Assembly: GCF_001278075.1 (NCBI RefSeq)
Contig: NZ_CP011340.1
Location: 7,685,501-7,749,500, forward strand
DNA length: 64,000 bases
DNA from: Streptomyces pristinaespiralis
GTDB lineage: Bacteria > Actinomycetota > Actinomycetes > Streptomycetales > Streptomycetaceae
Direction of reading: 5' to 3'
A model generated the notes under the pieces. That model was not told the DNA's origin, did not search any database, and worked only from the letters and a program-made list of their open reading frames with translations. Positions within the stretch are counted from its first letter, which is position 1. Every line of letters begins with the position of its first letter. Positions 27,880 to 36,860 of the stretch are shown here, piece after piece. Made by a program: the position numbers and the translations under genes.

Positions 27880-27917
27880 GGCGGTCCGGCGGTCCGGCAG
27901 GGCATGCGGCTGACGTC

Positions 27918-29354
27918 CTAACCGCGGCCGAGGGAGCACTCGGTCAGCGGGTCGTCGCCGGCGCCGGGCATGGCCACGGTGTGTCCGGCGGCGGGCTTCC
28001 TGTCCTGCCCGATCCACTCCTCCATGGCCGTGAACGCCGAACGGTGACAGGGCGTCAGCGGCCGGAGCCGGTCCGGGAACACGTCGTACAGCGAGTCGAC
28101 GTGGGTCCCGCCCTCGACGCGGTAGTAGCGGAAGAGGCTGTCACGGCCGGCCTCGCGCACCATGCGCGCGTAGACGTCCGACCCCTCACCGATGGGCAGC
28201 AGCACGTCCAGCGTGCCGTGCAGCGTGATGAGCGGCTTCCCGATCCGGCCCGTCAGCGCGATCCGGTCCACGGCCCTGTGCACCTCGGGCGGGCGGGAAG
28301 CGTAGTCGTAGTCGGCGTCGCACGCCGGTGTCCCCGGAGCGCAGAACGGCGTCCCGGCCTCCGTGGCTCCGTCGAAGGCGGGGTCCAGTTCCTCGCGGTA
28401 GATCCGCTGTGTCAGGTCCCAGTAGTACTGGTGGTGGAACGGCCACAGGAACTCCGAGCCCGCCGGGTACCCGGCCGCGACCATCTCCCGGTGCGCCTGC
28501 CCGGCGCCGACGCCGCCGGCGGCGTAGACCGGATAGCTGCGCAGCGCGGGCGGCAGGAACGTCAGCAGGTTCGGGCCCTCCGTGCGCCACAGCGTGCCCT
28601 CCCAGTCCACCCCGCCGTCGTACAGCTCGGGGTGGTTCTCCAGCTGCCAGCGCACCAGATAGCCGCCGTTCGACATGCCGGTGGCGAGTGTGTGCCGCGG
28701 CGGCCGGTGGTAGCGCTGGGCCACGACCGCGCGGGCGGCCCTGGTCAGTTGGGTGACCCGGTCGTTCCACTCGGCGACGGCCTCCCCGGGCCGCCGGCCG
28801 TCCCGGTGGAACGCCGCCCCGGTGTTGCCCTTGTCGGTCGCGGCGAAGGCGTAGCCGCGGGACAGTACCCAGTCCGAGACGGCCCGGTCGTTGGCGTACT
28901 GCTCACGCACCCCGGGGGAGCCCGCGATCACCAGGCCGCCGTTCCACCGGTCGGGGAGCCGGATGACGAACTGGGAGTCGTGATTCCAGCCGTGGTTGGT
29001 GTTGCCCGCCGAGTCGTCGGGGAAGTAGCCGTCGATCTGGATGCCCGGCACACCGCTGGGCGTGGCGAGCCCGGCCGGGGTGAGCCCCGCCCAGTCGGCC
29101 TGGTCCGTGTGCCCCGACGCGATCGTCCCGGCCGTCGTCAACTCGTCCAGGCACGAGAGTTCCTGGTGCCCGGCGCCGGGCACCCGCAGTGTCTGCTGCC
29201 GTGCGCAGTGGCCCGGCTCGCCGGCCTCCGCGGCGGGGACGGCGGTCAGGCCGAGGAGCAGCGCGGCCCCTGCGACCACCCGTACGGCGCGGCCGAGCGG
29301 GCCGGTGCGTCCGCGGTGCTCGGGTGAGATGCCTGGCGGCAGGACGAACGGCAC
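27918..29354 (-). CDS. secreted alpha/beta hydrolase (tannase/feruloyl-esterase-like or 3HB-oligomer hydrolase-like)
   Basis: This 478-aa exported esterase has a signal peptide formed by GRAVRVVAGAALLLGLTAVP followed by AAEAG. The alpha/beta-hydrolase core shows nucleophile Ser in ATGMSNGGYLVRWQLE, acid Asp in LHGTLDVLLP and His in VEGGTHVDSLYD. Several Cys could form disulfides. GTG 29354 is fixed by AGGAGG 7 nt upstream. The gene follows the PHB depolymerase gene on the same strand with 83 bp between them, which suggests a role on products of polyester breakdown. A tannase/feruloyl-esterase-type substrate is equally possible from sequence alone. Confidence 0.75.
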   Translation of the reverse strand: MPFVLPPGISPEHRGRTGPLGRAVRVVAGAALLLGLTAVPAAEAGEPGHCARQQTLRVPGAGHQELSCLDELTTAGTIASGHTDQADWAGLTPAGLATPSGVPGIQIDGYFPDDSAGNTNHGWNHDSQFVIRLPDRWNGGLVIAGSPGVREQYANDRAVSDWVLSRGYAFAATDKGNTGAAFHRDGRRPGEAVAEWNDRVTQLTRAARAVVAQRYHRPPRHTLATGMSNGGYLVRWQLENHPELYDGGVDWEGTLWRTEGPNLLTFLPPALRSYPVYAAGGVGAGQAHREMVAAGYPAGSEFLWPFHHQYYWDLTQRIYREELDPAFDGATEAGTPFCAPGTPACDADYDYASRPPEVHRAVDRIALTGRIGKPLITLHGTLDVLLPIGEGSDVYARMVREAGRDSLFRYYRVEGGTHVDSLYDVFPDRLRPLTPCHRSAFTAMEEWIGQDRKPAAGHTVAMPGAGDDPLTECSLGRG

Positions 29355-29394
29355 GGAAGGGCCTCCTGTGGTGAAGTGGCGGGAAGGGTGGACA

Positions 29395-29418
29395 TCCGGG
29401 CACCCGCGGGTGCCCGGA
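29395..29418. terminator. 24-bp perfect palindrome between the two esterase genes
   Basis: The sequence from 29395 to 29418 is its own reverse complement (core GGGCACCCGCGGGTGCCC). It lies 20 bp after the PHB depolymerase stop and 41 bp before the start of the next esterase gene. It may be a terminator, an attenuator between the two genes or an operator; a perfect palindrome without a loop is also typical of dimeric repressor sites. Confidence 0.6.
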
Positions 29419-29437
29419 CGGTTCAAGGTGCTGGAGA

Positions 29438-30931
29438 TCAGGGGCAGTTGCCGTCGGCGATGACGTAGTGGCCGGCCGGTGACTCCTTGAGCGTGTGCGT
29501 GACGAAGGTGTTGTAGAGGCCCATGTTCTGGCCGGACCCCTTGGCGTACGTGTAGCCGCCGGTGGTCGTCGCCCGGCCCGCGCGGACGTGCGCGTAGTTG
29601 CTGCCCGTCCAGCAGACCGCCGCCGCCCCTGTGGTGGACGCGGTGATCTGGGCCGACCGGGCGCCCTCCGTCCCGGCCGCGTCACGCGCGGCGACCCGGT
29701 AGGCGTGCGTGGAGCCCGCGGCGAGAGGGGTGTCGGTGAACGAGGGGCCCAGCGGGGTGGCGACCCGGGTCCCGTCGCGGTAGACGGCGTAGTCCGAGGC
29801 GCCGTCCACCGCCTGCCAGGCGAGGGCGATCGAGGTGTCGTCGCTGCCGGTCACCGTGAGGCCGGCCGGGGCGGGCAGACCACCGGGATCCGGGTCTCCG
29901 CCCGCCAGTCCGAAGAATCCGGCCACCCAGTGGCTGGAGCAGATCGAGTCGATGAAGTGCGCCGTGCCCGTACGGCCGCACTGCTCGGGGCCGCTTCCCG
30001 GGTCGACGGGCGTCCCGTGCCCGATCGACGGCACCCGGTCCACCTCGACGGCGACCTTTCCGCTCCCGTCCAGATACTGCTCCCTGCGCGTGCCGTTGGC
30101 GCCGATCGTCGACGTCCGGTCCGGGGTCTGATCGATCCCGTGCATGGCGGTCCACTGGTCCCTGAGCTCGGCCGCGTTCATCGGGGCGACCGTGGAGTCG
30201 TTGTCGCCGTGCCACACGGCCACCCGCGGCCACGGTCCGGTGTACGACGGGTAGGCGTCCCGGACCCGCTGCGCCCACACGGCCGGCGTACGGTCCGTGC
30301 CCGGATTCATGCAGACGAACGGGCCGGTGTCCCGGGTGCAGTCGTACGGCATGCCCGCGATCACGGCGCCCGCTTCGAAGACGTCCGGGTAGGCGGCGAG
30401 CATGACCGACGTCATCGCGCCGCCCGCGGACAGACCGGTGACGAACGTACGCCCCGCGTCGGCGCCGTACGCGGACTCGGCGTGGGCCACCATCTGCCGC
30501 ACGGAGGCGGCCTCGCCCTGTCCGCGCCGGTTGTCCGACGTCTGGAACCAGTTGAAGCAACTGTTGGCGTTGTTGGCGGACGTCGTGCCCGCGAGGACCA
30601 CGAGGAAGCCGTGCCGGTCGGCGAGGGTCGTGAGTCCCGAGTTGTCGGCGTACACCTGGGCGCTCTGCGTGCAGCCGTGCAGCGCCACCACGAGGGCCGG
30701 GTCCGGCGCGAGCGACGCCGGCCGGTACACGTACATGTTCAGATTCCCCGGATCGGCACCGAAGTCGGCCACGTGCTCGAGGACGACGGCGGCGTGCGCG
30801 ACCGGAGCGGGCGAGATCAGCAGACCGCCCGCGACGACGGCGAGCGCGGCGCCCAGCCGTCCGGCGGCCCGGCGCAGCCGGCGGACCGTCCGCACGCGCA
30901 CCGGCTCTGGCGTGCTTCCACACAGCGGCAT
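29438..30931 (-). CDS. secreted PHB depolymerase with FN3 linker and substrate-binding domain
   Basis: This 497-aa extracellular poly(3-hydroxybutyrate) depolymerase has a signal peptide ending near AHA (residue 47). The catalytic domain (about 50-340) has oxyanion His in VVALHGCTQS, lipase-box S168 in TGLSAGGAMTS, Asp in WHGDNDST and His in SIGHGTP. An FN3 module (about 350-435, PAPAGLTVTGSDDTSIALAW) is followed by a 60-residue C-terminal module with two Cys (VCWTGSNYAHVRAG...DGNCP), typical of PHB-binding domains. ATG 30931 has GGGAGG 5 nt upstream. It probably acts with the downstream esterase. It is divergent from the LtrA gene across a 296-bp gap with no gene. Confidence 0.92.
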   Translation of the reverse strand: MPLCGSTPEPVRVRTVRRLRRAAGRLGAALAVVAGGLLISPAPVAHAAVVLEHVADFGADPGNLNMYVYRPASLAPDPALVVALHGCTQSAQVYADNSGLTTLADRHGFLVVLAGTTSANNANSCFNWFQTSDNRRGQGEAASVRQMVAHAESAYGADAGRTFVTGLSAGGAMTSVMLAAYPDVFEAGAVIAGMPYDCTRDTGPFVCMNPGTDRTPAVWAQRVRDAYPSYTGPWPRVAVWHGDNDSTVAPMNAAELRDQWTAMHGIDQTPDRTSTIGANGTRREQYLDGSGKVAVEVDRVPSIGHGTPVDPGSGPEQCGRTGTAHFIDSICSSHWVAGFFGLAGGDPDPGGLPAPAGLTVTGSDDTSIALAWQAVDGASDYAVYRDGTRVATPLGPSFTDTPLAAGSTHAYRVAARDAAGTEGARSAQITASTTGAAAVCWTGSNYAHVRAGRATTTGGYTYAKGSGQNMGLYNTFVTHTLKESPAGHYVIADGNCP

Positions 30932-31227
30932 CCGGACCTCCCACGGGTGACGAGACGATTCCGGTCACAGTAGGAACGCCCCGTGCGCCGAGGAATGGTG
31001 ACGCCACCCATAGCCGCGCCCGCCGACGGCGGTTCGCGCCCTCTTGCGCCGACGGTGCCCCGGCTGCTAGGCGGCGTCCCTCTTCGGCGACGTACGCCCC
31101 GTGGTTGCCGACGGCCGCGTTAGGGAGGGACGGCGGACGGGCACACATGCGACCGGTCGCCCCGCCGTGAGGAACCAGCACACGGGAGGGCGCCAGGCCC
31201 GTCGCCGAGGCACAGGAGAGCCCGAAC

Positions 31228-32397
31228 ATGAGCAGCGTGCCCGAGCCGACGCGGCTGCGGCGCCAGGTTTCGCCTCTGGAGCTCTTCTACGACCTGGTCT
31301 TCGTCTTCGCGGTCTCGCAGCTCTCCCACCACCTTCTGGAACACCTCACGTGGCGGGGCGCCGCGGAGACGGCGGTCCTGTTGGTCGCCGTCTTCGGTTC
31401 CTGGGCCTACACGAGTCTGGAGGCGACGTTCCTCGACATCGGCCGGCTGGTGACGCGGTGGATGGTCGTCGTCGCCATGGGCCTCGGGCTCTTCATGAAC
31501 TCGGCGATCTCCCGGGCCTTCGCCGACCGGGCCTGGGCCTTCGTCGTCCCGCTGCTGGCGATCCTGTTCGTCGCGAACGCGGTCACGGCCCTGGCCGCCC
31601 GGAACGACGCGCTGCGCGAGCACTTCCGCCGCACCCTCGTCTGGACGGCCGTCTCCGCACCGCTGTGGCTCGTCGGGGCCACGGTCGGCTCCGGGCCCCG
31701 GCTGTGGTGGTGGGCCGCGGCCGCACTCGTCGACCTCACCGGCACCTGGCTCGCCCATCCGCTGCCCGGCCGCAGGCTCATCAGCCGGGAGATGGAATTC
31801 GACGCCGAGCACATGGTCGAACGCCTCCGGCTCTTCTTCATCATCCTGCTCGGCGAGACCGTCCTCACCGCCGGCCGCGCGCTGACCGACTCTCCCTTCG
31901 ACGCCGCCGGCGTGGTGGCGACCGCCGGTGTCTTCGTCGCCCTGGTGTGCCTGTGGGCCGCCTACTTCGGCGGTGGCGAGAACGTCGTCACGACAACCGT
32001 CGCCGCCACGGGTGGCGACGCGTTGCGGACGGTTCGCTTCGGGGTGAACAGCGCCTACCTCGTCGTGGCGGCCCTGGTCGCTCTCGCCGTCGGCAGTGAA
32101 CTGCTCATCGCCCACCCCACCGGCCACGGCTCCGTCACCCTCGCCCTGCTCCTCTTCGGCGGCCCCCTCCTCTACTTCGCCACCACCGCCTGGTTCTTCC
32201 AGGCCACCGCCCGCGGCGCCTGGGTGGAACGTCTGATCACGTGTGTCGCCCTCATCGACGGAGGCATCGCGGCGATCTGGCTGCCCCCGCTCGTCTCCCT
32301 CGCCTTCCTCGACGCCATCCTCATCGCGGCTGCCGCGGTCCTGGCCCGCTCACACCGCAAGCTCGCCCGCTCGCTCGAGGACGCCTCGGCGACCTGA
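31228..32397 (+). CDS. low-temperature-requirement protein A (LtrA) family membrane protein
   Basis: This 389-aa polytopic membrane protein has about ten to twelve helices. The LtrA hallmark is visible at the start: VSPLELFYDLVFVFAVSQLSHHL, then the charged central element FDAEHMVERLRLFFIILLGE. The family is widespread in actinobacteria and named after a Listeria cold-growth locus; the biochemical role is unresolved. ATG 31228 is preceded by AGGAGAG. It ends 15 bp before the convergent CGNR-protein gene. Confidence 0.92.
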   Translation: MSSVPEPTRLRRQVSPLELFYDLVFVFAVSQLSHHLLEHLTWRGAAETAVLLVAVFGSWAYTSLEATFLDIGRLVTRWMVVVAMGLGLFMNSAISRAFADRAWAFVVPLLAILFVANAVTALAARNDALREHFRRTLVWTAVSAPLWLVGATVGSGPRLWWWAAAALVDLTGTWLAHPLPGRRLISREMEFDAEHMVERLRLFFIILLGETVLTAGRALTDSPFDAAGVVATAGVFVALVCLWAAYFGGGENVVTTTVAATGGDALRTVRFGVNSAYLVVAALVALAVGSELLIAHPTGHGSVTLALLLFGGPLLYFATTAWFFQATARGAWVERLITCVALIDGGIAAIWLPPLVSLAFLDAILIAAAAVLARSHRKLARSLEDASAT

Positions 32398-32412
32398 ACA
32401 CCGGCCCCGCCG

Positions 32413-33066
32413 TCACCGGTGCACGGCCGCGTCGCGAGGAACGCTCGGTCGTGGAGCGTCGTCCGGAGCGCGGCTGCGCCGGGCGTAGGCGCGGGCGGCG
32501 CGGGCACGGTCGCCGCAGCGGGTGGAGCACCAGTGGCGTCGGCCGTGGGTGCGCAGGAGGAACCGGTCGCAGGGGGCGGAGCCGCAGGCTGCGAGGAGGT
32601 CGGCGTCGGGGCCGGTGAGCAGGTCGGCGGCATCGGCGGCGAGGGTCGCCAGCGCGTGGTTGACGGCCTGGTCGGTGGGGTGGGCCTGGACGCGGCGTGG
32701 GCCCTGTGCGCCGTCCCAGGCGAGCAGGGGCGCGGTGGGCAGGGCCGTGAGCGCCTCGTTCACGGCCCGCAGGGACTTCTCGGGCGGGGTGGTGCCGTCG
32801 ACGCGCGCGGTGAACAGGGCCCGCACGTGGTCGCGCAGGGTGCGCATCCGCTGCGCGCACACCTCGTACAGCCGCACCTCCGGGGTGGTCAGGTCGTGCA
32901 GCGCGAGCCAGCGCATGGCCGAGTCGGGGGCGGCGAGCAGGTCGTAGCTCTGGCCGGCGGGCAGGGTCGCGGTGGTGTCGGCGAAGTCCAGGGAGGTGTG
33001 CCGGTCGGCGCCCGGAGCCGGTGGCAGAGCGGCTCCTCGGGCGTCGGTAACCACGGTCTCGTTCAT
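32413..33066 (-). CDS. ABATE/CGNR zinc-finger putative regulator
   Basis: This 217-aa protein has an N-terminal ABATE (putative stress-induced regulator) domain, including TSLDFADTTATLP and the helical middle. The C-terminal CGNR zinc finger is CGSAPCDRFLL, then RRHWCSTRCGDRARAARAYA, with four Cys as metal ligands. In this copy CGNR itself reads CGDR. Such proteins are presumed DNA-binding regulators. TACCAT lies 6 nt upstream of ATG 33066 on the minus strand, suggesting a leaderless mRNA. It is divergent from the metallo-hydrolase gene, with a TCACGGAAAA inverted repeat covering both promoters, so autoregulation plus control of the hydrolase is likely. Confidence 0.88.
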   Translation of the reverse strand: MNETVVTDARGAALPPAPGADRHTSLDFADTTATLPAGQSYDLLAAPDSAMRWLALHDLTTPEVRLYEVCAQRMRTLRDHVRALFTARVDGTTPPEKSLRAVNEALTALPTAPLLAWDGAQGPRRVQAHPTDQAVNHALATLAADAADLLTGPDADLLAACGSAPCDRFLLRTHGRRHWCSTRCGDRARAARAYARRSRAPDDAPRPSVPRDAAVHR

Positions 33067-33082
33067 GCCCTCATGGTATCGC

Positions 33083-33125
33083 TTGCGTTTTTCCGTGACA
33101 CCGACCTACGCTGCATCACGGAAAA
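33083..33125. promoter_or_regulatory. divergent promoter with TTTTCCGTGA/TCACGGAAAA operator
   Basis: Perfect 10-bp arms at 33089-33098 and 33116-33125 flank 17 bp; a third half-site ATCCGTGAG follows near 33136. A forward promoter candidate is TTGCGT (33083-33088), 18 bp, TACGCT (33107-33112). A reverse leaderless -10, TACCAT, lies at 33073-33078. The palindrome overlaps both, as expected for a repressor site. Confidence 0.7.
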
Positions 33126-33161
33126 CATGGAATTAATCCGTGAGAACGAGGAGTCATGAGC

Positions 33162-33953
33162 ATGCCTCAGCACGACACCGAGCAGATCCAGGTCCGCACG
33201 TTCGGCGGCCCCACCGCCCTCTTCGAGTACGGCGGCCTGCGCTTTCTGACCGACCCGACCTTCGACGGCCCCGGCGACTACCCCTCGGCCGGCCCGACCC
33301 TGGTCAAGACGGCGCCCGCGACCGCCGCCCCCGCCGACCTCGGCCCCGTCGACGTGGTCCTGCTCTCGCACGACGAACACGCGGACAACCTCGACACCTC
33401 CGGTCGCGCCCTGCTCGACGACGTACCGCTGACCCTCACCACGCCCGGCGGCGGACAGCGCCTGGGGAAGAAGGCCAAGGGCCTGGCCGACTGGGAGTCG
33501 GTCGAGCTGGACCGTCCGGACGGTGGCGGCACGGTGACCGTGACCGGCGTCCCCGCCGTCCACGGCCCCGGGCCTCGTGAGAAGGTCGAGCCGTTCACCG
33601 GCCAGGTCGTCGGCTTCGTCCTGACCGGCCAGGGCCTGCCCACCGTCTACGTCAGCGGCGACAACGCCTCCCTCGACGCGGTCAAGGAGACGGCCCAGCG
33701 CTTCGGCCCGGTGGACACCGCCATCCTCTTCGCCGGAGCGCCCCGCTTCCCCATGCTCTTCGACGGCGGGCTGCTCGTCCTGGACAGCGCCCAGGCCGCG
33801 GAAGCCGCCCGGATCCTCGGCGCACGCCGCGTCGTCCCCGTCCACCACGACAGCTGGACCCACTTCACCGAGGGCCGCGACCAACTGGAAGCCGCCTTCA
33901 CCGCCGCGGGCCTGGCCGACCGCCTGGACCGGGACTGGCTCCGGCGCGCCTGA
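33162..33953 (+). CDS. MBL-fold metallo-hydrolase
   Basis: This 263-aa metallo-beta-lactamase-fold hydrolase resembles the UlaG/RomA-like group. The zinc motif is SHDEHADNLD, followed by VYVSGDNASL with the bridging Asp and the C-terminal PVHHDSWTHF. There is no signal peptide. ATG 33162 is 8 nt from GAGGAG; ATG 33156 would leave only 2 nt, so 33162 is preferred. It is divergent from the CGNR regulator and probably controlled by it. The substrate is unknown; cyclic phosphoesters, lactones or N-acyl-ethanolamine-type lipids are family precedents only. Confidence 0.9.
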   Translation: MPQHDTEQIQVRTFGGPTALFEYGGLRFLTDPTFDGPGDYPSAGPTLVKTAPATAAPADLGPVDVVLLSHDEHADNLDTSGRALLDDVPLTLTTPGGGQRLGKKAKGLADWESVELDRPDGGGTVTVTGVPAVHGPGPREKVEPFTGQVVGFVLTGQGLPTVYVSGDNASLDAVKETAQRFGPVDTAILFAGAPRFPMLFDGGLLVLDSAQAAEAARILGARRVVPVHHDSWTHFTEGRDQLEAAFTAAGLADRLDRDWLRRA

Positions 33954-34076
33954 CCCGCCGGGCCGGCGGCGACGGCCGCGGCCCGCGGTGACGCGACCGA
34001 TGCGTCAGGACCTCCGGGCCCTGCCGGGAAGTCGTCGCTCCCGCACCCCTGCTGGGGGACGCGCAAGCGGCAGACC

Positions 34077-35417
34077 TTAGATCAGCACCGATCCGAGGAC
34101 GACCGGAGCCCGTGCCGGCGCACCGGGGGCGAGGCCGGACGTGCTGCCCGGCTGCTGCGGGGCGGGCTCCTCCGGCGCGTCGGGTGCCGGCCCGTCCGGG
34201 GATTCTTCGCCCGAGTCGGGGGCGGGTTCGGAAGGGGGTTCCTCCGGCTCCGACGGAGGATCGGCGGGGGCCGGCTCCGATCCGGGCGGCGGTGCCGGCG
34301 GCGATTCCTGCGACGGGGGCTCGGGCGGGGGCGGGGCCTTGGGCTTCTCCGACGGCGGCCTGCCGCCGTCCGGAGGGGAGGCGTCCTTGGAGGGGGCGGG
34401 CTCCCGGGAGGGAGCCTTGGTCTCCTTGTCACGGGTCCCGGTGTCGCCGGCCGGCCGCTTGATCCACTTGTCGTCGTCGCGGAGCACGAAGCTCTTGACG
34501 GGCTTGTCCGCGGGAGCGACGACGATGACCTTCGAGGGGTGGTAGCCGGGCCATGCGTCCCCGATGGCGCGGGGGGTGTCCTTCTGTGCGACGGGCGGGA
34601 GCAGGGGGTTGCCGCAGGCGCAGCGCACCCGCGGCACCCCGCGGTCGTCGACCAGCACCGCGGTTCCCGCCTGCAGCACGGCCTGGTAGGCCCTCGGTCC
34701 GCCGTCCTTGAAGCCGTGGTTCGTCACCCGGGTGTCCATCCGCAGCTGCACCGGGGTCAGCGAGCGCAGGAAGTCCGGGACGCGGGACGGTTCGATCCGG
34801 TGGACCTGCGCGAAGGCCCGGTTCCTCGCCGGATCCGCGCCGAGCGCGGTGATCTGCTTCTCGACGTCGCAGCTGGCCGCCTTGCGGGTGCCTTCGTACA
34901 GTCCCGGCGCCGAGCCCTCGACGCTGCGGGTCACGTTGGGGGACGTGGTCCGGTCTCCGTCCGGCTCGGCGGCCGGTGTCGACGCCGGCGGCGAACTCTC
35001 CTTCGCCGTCGACTCGGTGAAAGGATCGGGCCCGGTCGAGCCGGCGGCCTGGAGGAACACCTCACTACCGCCGCCGCCGGCCCCGCCGGAGCCGCTGCCG
35101 CCCGGGCGGGTCAGCACGACGGCGAGCACCACGGCGGCCACCAGCGCGACGGCGACCGTCGCGATCCGGGGGACTGACCGCCACCAGGGCCGCCCCGGGC
35201 CCTCGTGCGAACCGGTGGGGCCACCGCCGCCGGGCACGGGACCTGCGGGGCCGTCCGGACCGCTCGGCGGACCGGCGGCGCCGCCCGAAGCGCTGCTGCC
35301 CGTGGGACCGCCGGGCGGGGGCGGCGGTGTGGGACCGCCCGGCTGCGAGGGACCGGAGAGCGGACCCGGAGGCGGGCCTGTCGGGCGACCGGAGGACGGC
35401 GGCGGTTCGGCACTCAC
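34077..35417 (-). CDS. DUF6777 single-pass membrane protein
   Basis: This 446-aa protein has a Pro/Gly-rich cytosolic N-terminus (residues 1-75) and one transmembrane helix (about 83-102, IATVAVALVAAVVLAVVLT). The extracytoplasmic domain is of DUF6777 type (SEVFLQAAGSTGPDPFT, then YEGTRKAASCDVEKQITALG and VRCACGNPLLPPVA) and has three Cys. The last 110 residues are a long Pro/Glu/Ser-rich tail. The start is GTG 35417 with GAAGAAGAG upstream. DUF6777 proteins are Streptomyces surface proteins of unknown role. It is divergent from the streptophobe gene. Confidence 0.85.
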   Translation of the reverse strand: MSAEPPPSSGRPTGPPPGPLSGPSQPGGPTPPPPPGGPTGSSASGGAAGPPSGPDGPAGPVPGGGGPTGSHEGPGRPWWRSVPRIATVAVALVAAVVLAVVLTRPGGSGSGGAGGGGSEVFLQAAGSTGPDPFTESTAKESSPPASTPAAEPDGDRTTSPNVTRSVEGSAPGLYEGTRKAASCDVEKQITALGADPARNRAFAQVHRIEPSRVPDFLRSLTPVQLRMDTRVTNHGFKDGGPRAYQAVLQAGTAVLVDDRGVPRVRCACGNPLLPPVAQKDTPRAIGDAWPGYHPSKVIVVAPADKPVKSFVLRDDDKWIKRPAGDTGTRDKETKAPSREPAPSKDASPPDGGRPPSEKPKAPPPPEPPSQESPPAPPPGSEPAPADPPSEPEEPPSEPAPDSGEESPDGPAPDAPEEPAPQQPGSTSGLAPGAPARAPVVLGSVLI

Positions 35418-35564
35418 AAGCTCTTCTTCCCGGGCGTAGGAAGGCGGAAGGCGCGATCACTTCCGTTCTGTCACTTGATGTGCCTATTGTCTGCCCGCCA
35501 CCCCGGAGACCCGCAAGCCGACGCGGTCGGCCCCGCCCGGGGAGCGTGCCCCGGCCGCCGTGCA

Positions 35565-35570
35565 TAGCGT
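35565..35570 (+). promoter_or_regulatory. leaderless -10 element (TAGCGT)
   Basis: TAGCGT ends 6 nt before GTG 35577, and no Shine-Dalgarno sequence is present, so the streptophobe gene probably has a leaderless mRNA. Confidence 0.45.
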
Positions 35571-35576
35571 GGCAGC

Positions 35577-36860
35577 GTGAGTCAGCAGGCATCGAGCAGC
35601 CCCGCCGGCGCGACCCGGCCGCCCCACGGCTGGATCCACGCGCTCGCCGCGGTACTCGCCGGCCTCGTCGTCATGGCCGCCGTCGCGGCGCTGGGTCTGT
35701 GGACGGCCGGCGCGGCGGACCTGCCCGACGGCGGCTTCCTGCCGGTGGTCGCGGCCGTCGTCGTGATGGCGGCCGGCGGCACCGTGGAGGTCGCCGGGGA
35801 CGCGGGAGCGATCGCGGAGACACGGGCCGGACTCACGGCGCTGCCCCTCTCCGTGGCACTGGCCGGAGCGCTCGTCCTGGCCGCCGGATTCCTCCGGCCG
35901 CTGCGCCACAGGGCCGTCGCCTCGGCCGGTGAACTCGTGGGCTGGGCCGCCCGGCTGGCCTTCCTCTGGCTGCTCGCCCTCATCGGCCTCGGCGCGCTCG
36001 CCCGCCACACCTTCACGATCCCGGTCGAGGATCCCACGGGCGGATTCCTCGAGGAGTTCCTGGACATCAGCCCTCGCGTGGGGTTCCGCACCGATGTCCC
36101 GCTCACCCTCCTGTTCGGCCTGCTGTGGCTGGCTGGTGTCCTGGCTCTCGCCGTGGCCGTGTCGCGCGGCAGCCCGCTCCCCGCCCGGCTGCTGCGTTTC
36201 CAGGAGTCGGTCCGGCCGGCCGCGTACGCCATGGTCGCCCTGCTCCTCGCGTACGTCGCGGTCGGCGTGGTCATCGGCATCGTCGTGGCCCTGACCCGCG
36301 ACAGCACCGCCGACACCTTCGCCGTGATCTTCCTCGGGCTGCCCAACCTCGTCTGGCTGGCTTTCACACTCGGTCTCGGCGCCTCCTGGGAGGGCAAGGT
36401 CGAGGGGCCCTTCGGCCTGCCCATGCCGAAGCTCCTCGACGAGGTGCTGCGCAGCGGCGACATGTCGACACTCGACCTCGCGGCCCTCGTCGAACGAGAC
36501 GGGCGCGCGTGGTGGCTGCTCGTCGCCGCGGTGGTACTCGTGACGGGCGCGGCCTTCCTGATGGCCGTCCGCTCACCGGCCGGAACGCGGCTCTGGCAGC
36601 ACGCCCTCCACATGGCCGTCGCCCTCGTACTGACCGTGCTGACCGTCTGTCTGCTCGTCAGGCTCTACGCGCACTACGGACTCTCCCTGCTCGGTATCGG
36701 CGACCTCGGTGGCGACCTGACCGGAGAGGTGGCGCTGCGCCCGAACCTGTGGCCCGCCCTCGGCCTCGCCGCCGCGTGGGGGCTGGTCACCGGGGCGATC
36801 GGCGGGCTCCTGGCGACGCGCGTCCACCGGCGCGGCCAGACCGCCGCCCCACGTCACTGA
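35577..36860 (+). CDS. streptophobe-family integral membrane protein
   Basis: This 427-aa highly hydrophobic protein has about ten transmembrane helices. Its layout matches the streptophobe family of Streptomyces: an N-terminal HGWIHALAAVLAGLVVMAAV helix, the conserved loop around FLGLPNLVWLAFTLGLGASW and GLPMPKLLDEVL, and a C-terminal helix pair. The function is unknown; many members sit beside kinase genes or serine/threonine-kinase-like modules, as here, where it converges on a Ser/Thr kinase with a 7-bp overlap. Start GTG 35577 is supported by the upstream leaderless -10 motif. Confidence 0.85.
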   Translation: MSQQASSSPAGATRPPHGWIHALAAVLAGLVVMAAVAALGLWTAGAADLPDGGFLPVVAAVVVMAAGGTVEVAGDAGAIAETRAGLTALPLSVALAGALVLAAGFLRPLRHRAVASAGELVGWAARLAFLWLLALIGLGALARHTFTIPVEDPTGGFLEEFLDISPRVGFRTDVPLTLLFGLLWLAGVLALAVAVSRGSPLPARLLRFQESVRPAAYAMVALLLAYVAVGVVIGIVVALTRDSTADTFAVIFLGLPNLVWLAFTLGLGASWEGKVEGPFGLPMPKLLDEVLRSGDMSTLDLAALVERDGRAWWLLVAAVVLVTGAAFLMAVRSPAGTRLWQHALHMAVALVLTVLTVCLLVRLYAHYGLSLLGIGDLGGDLTGEVALRPNLWPALGLAAAWGLVTGAIGGLLATRVHRRGQTAAPRH

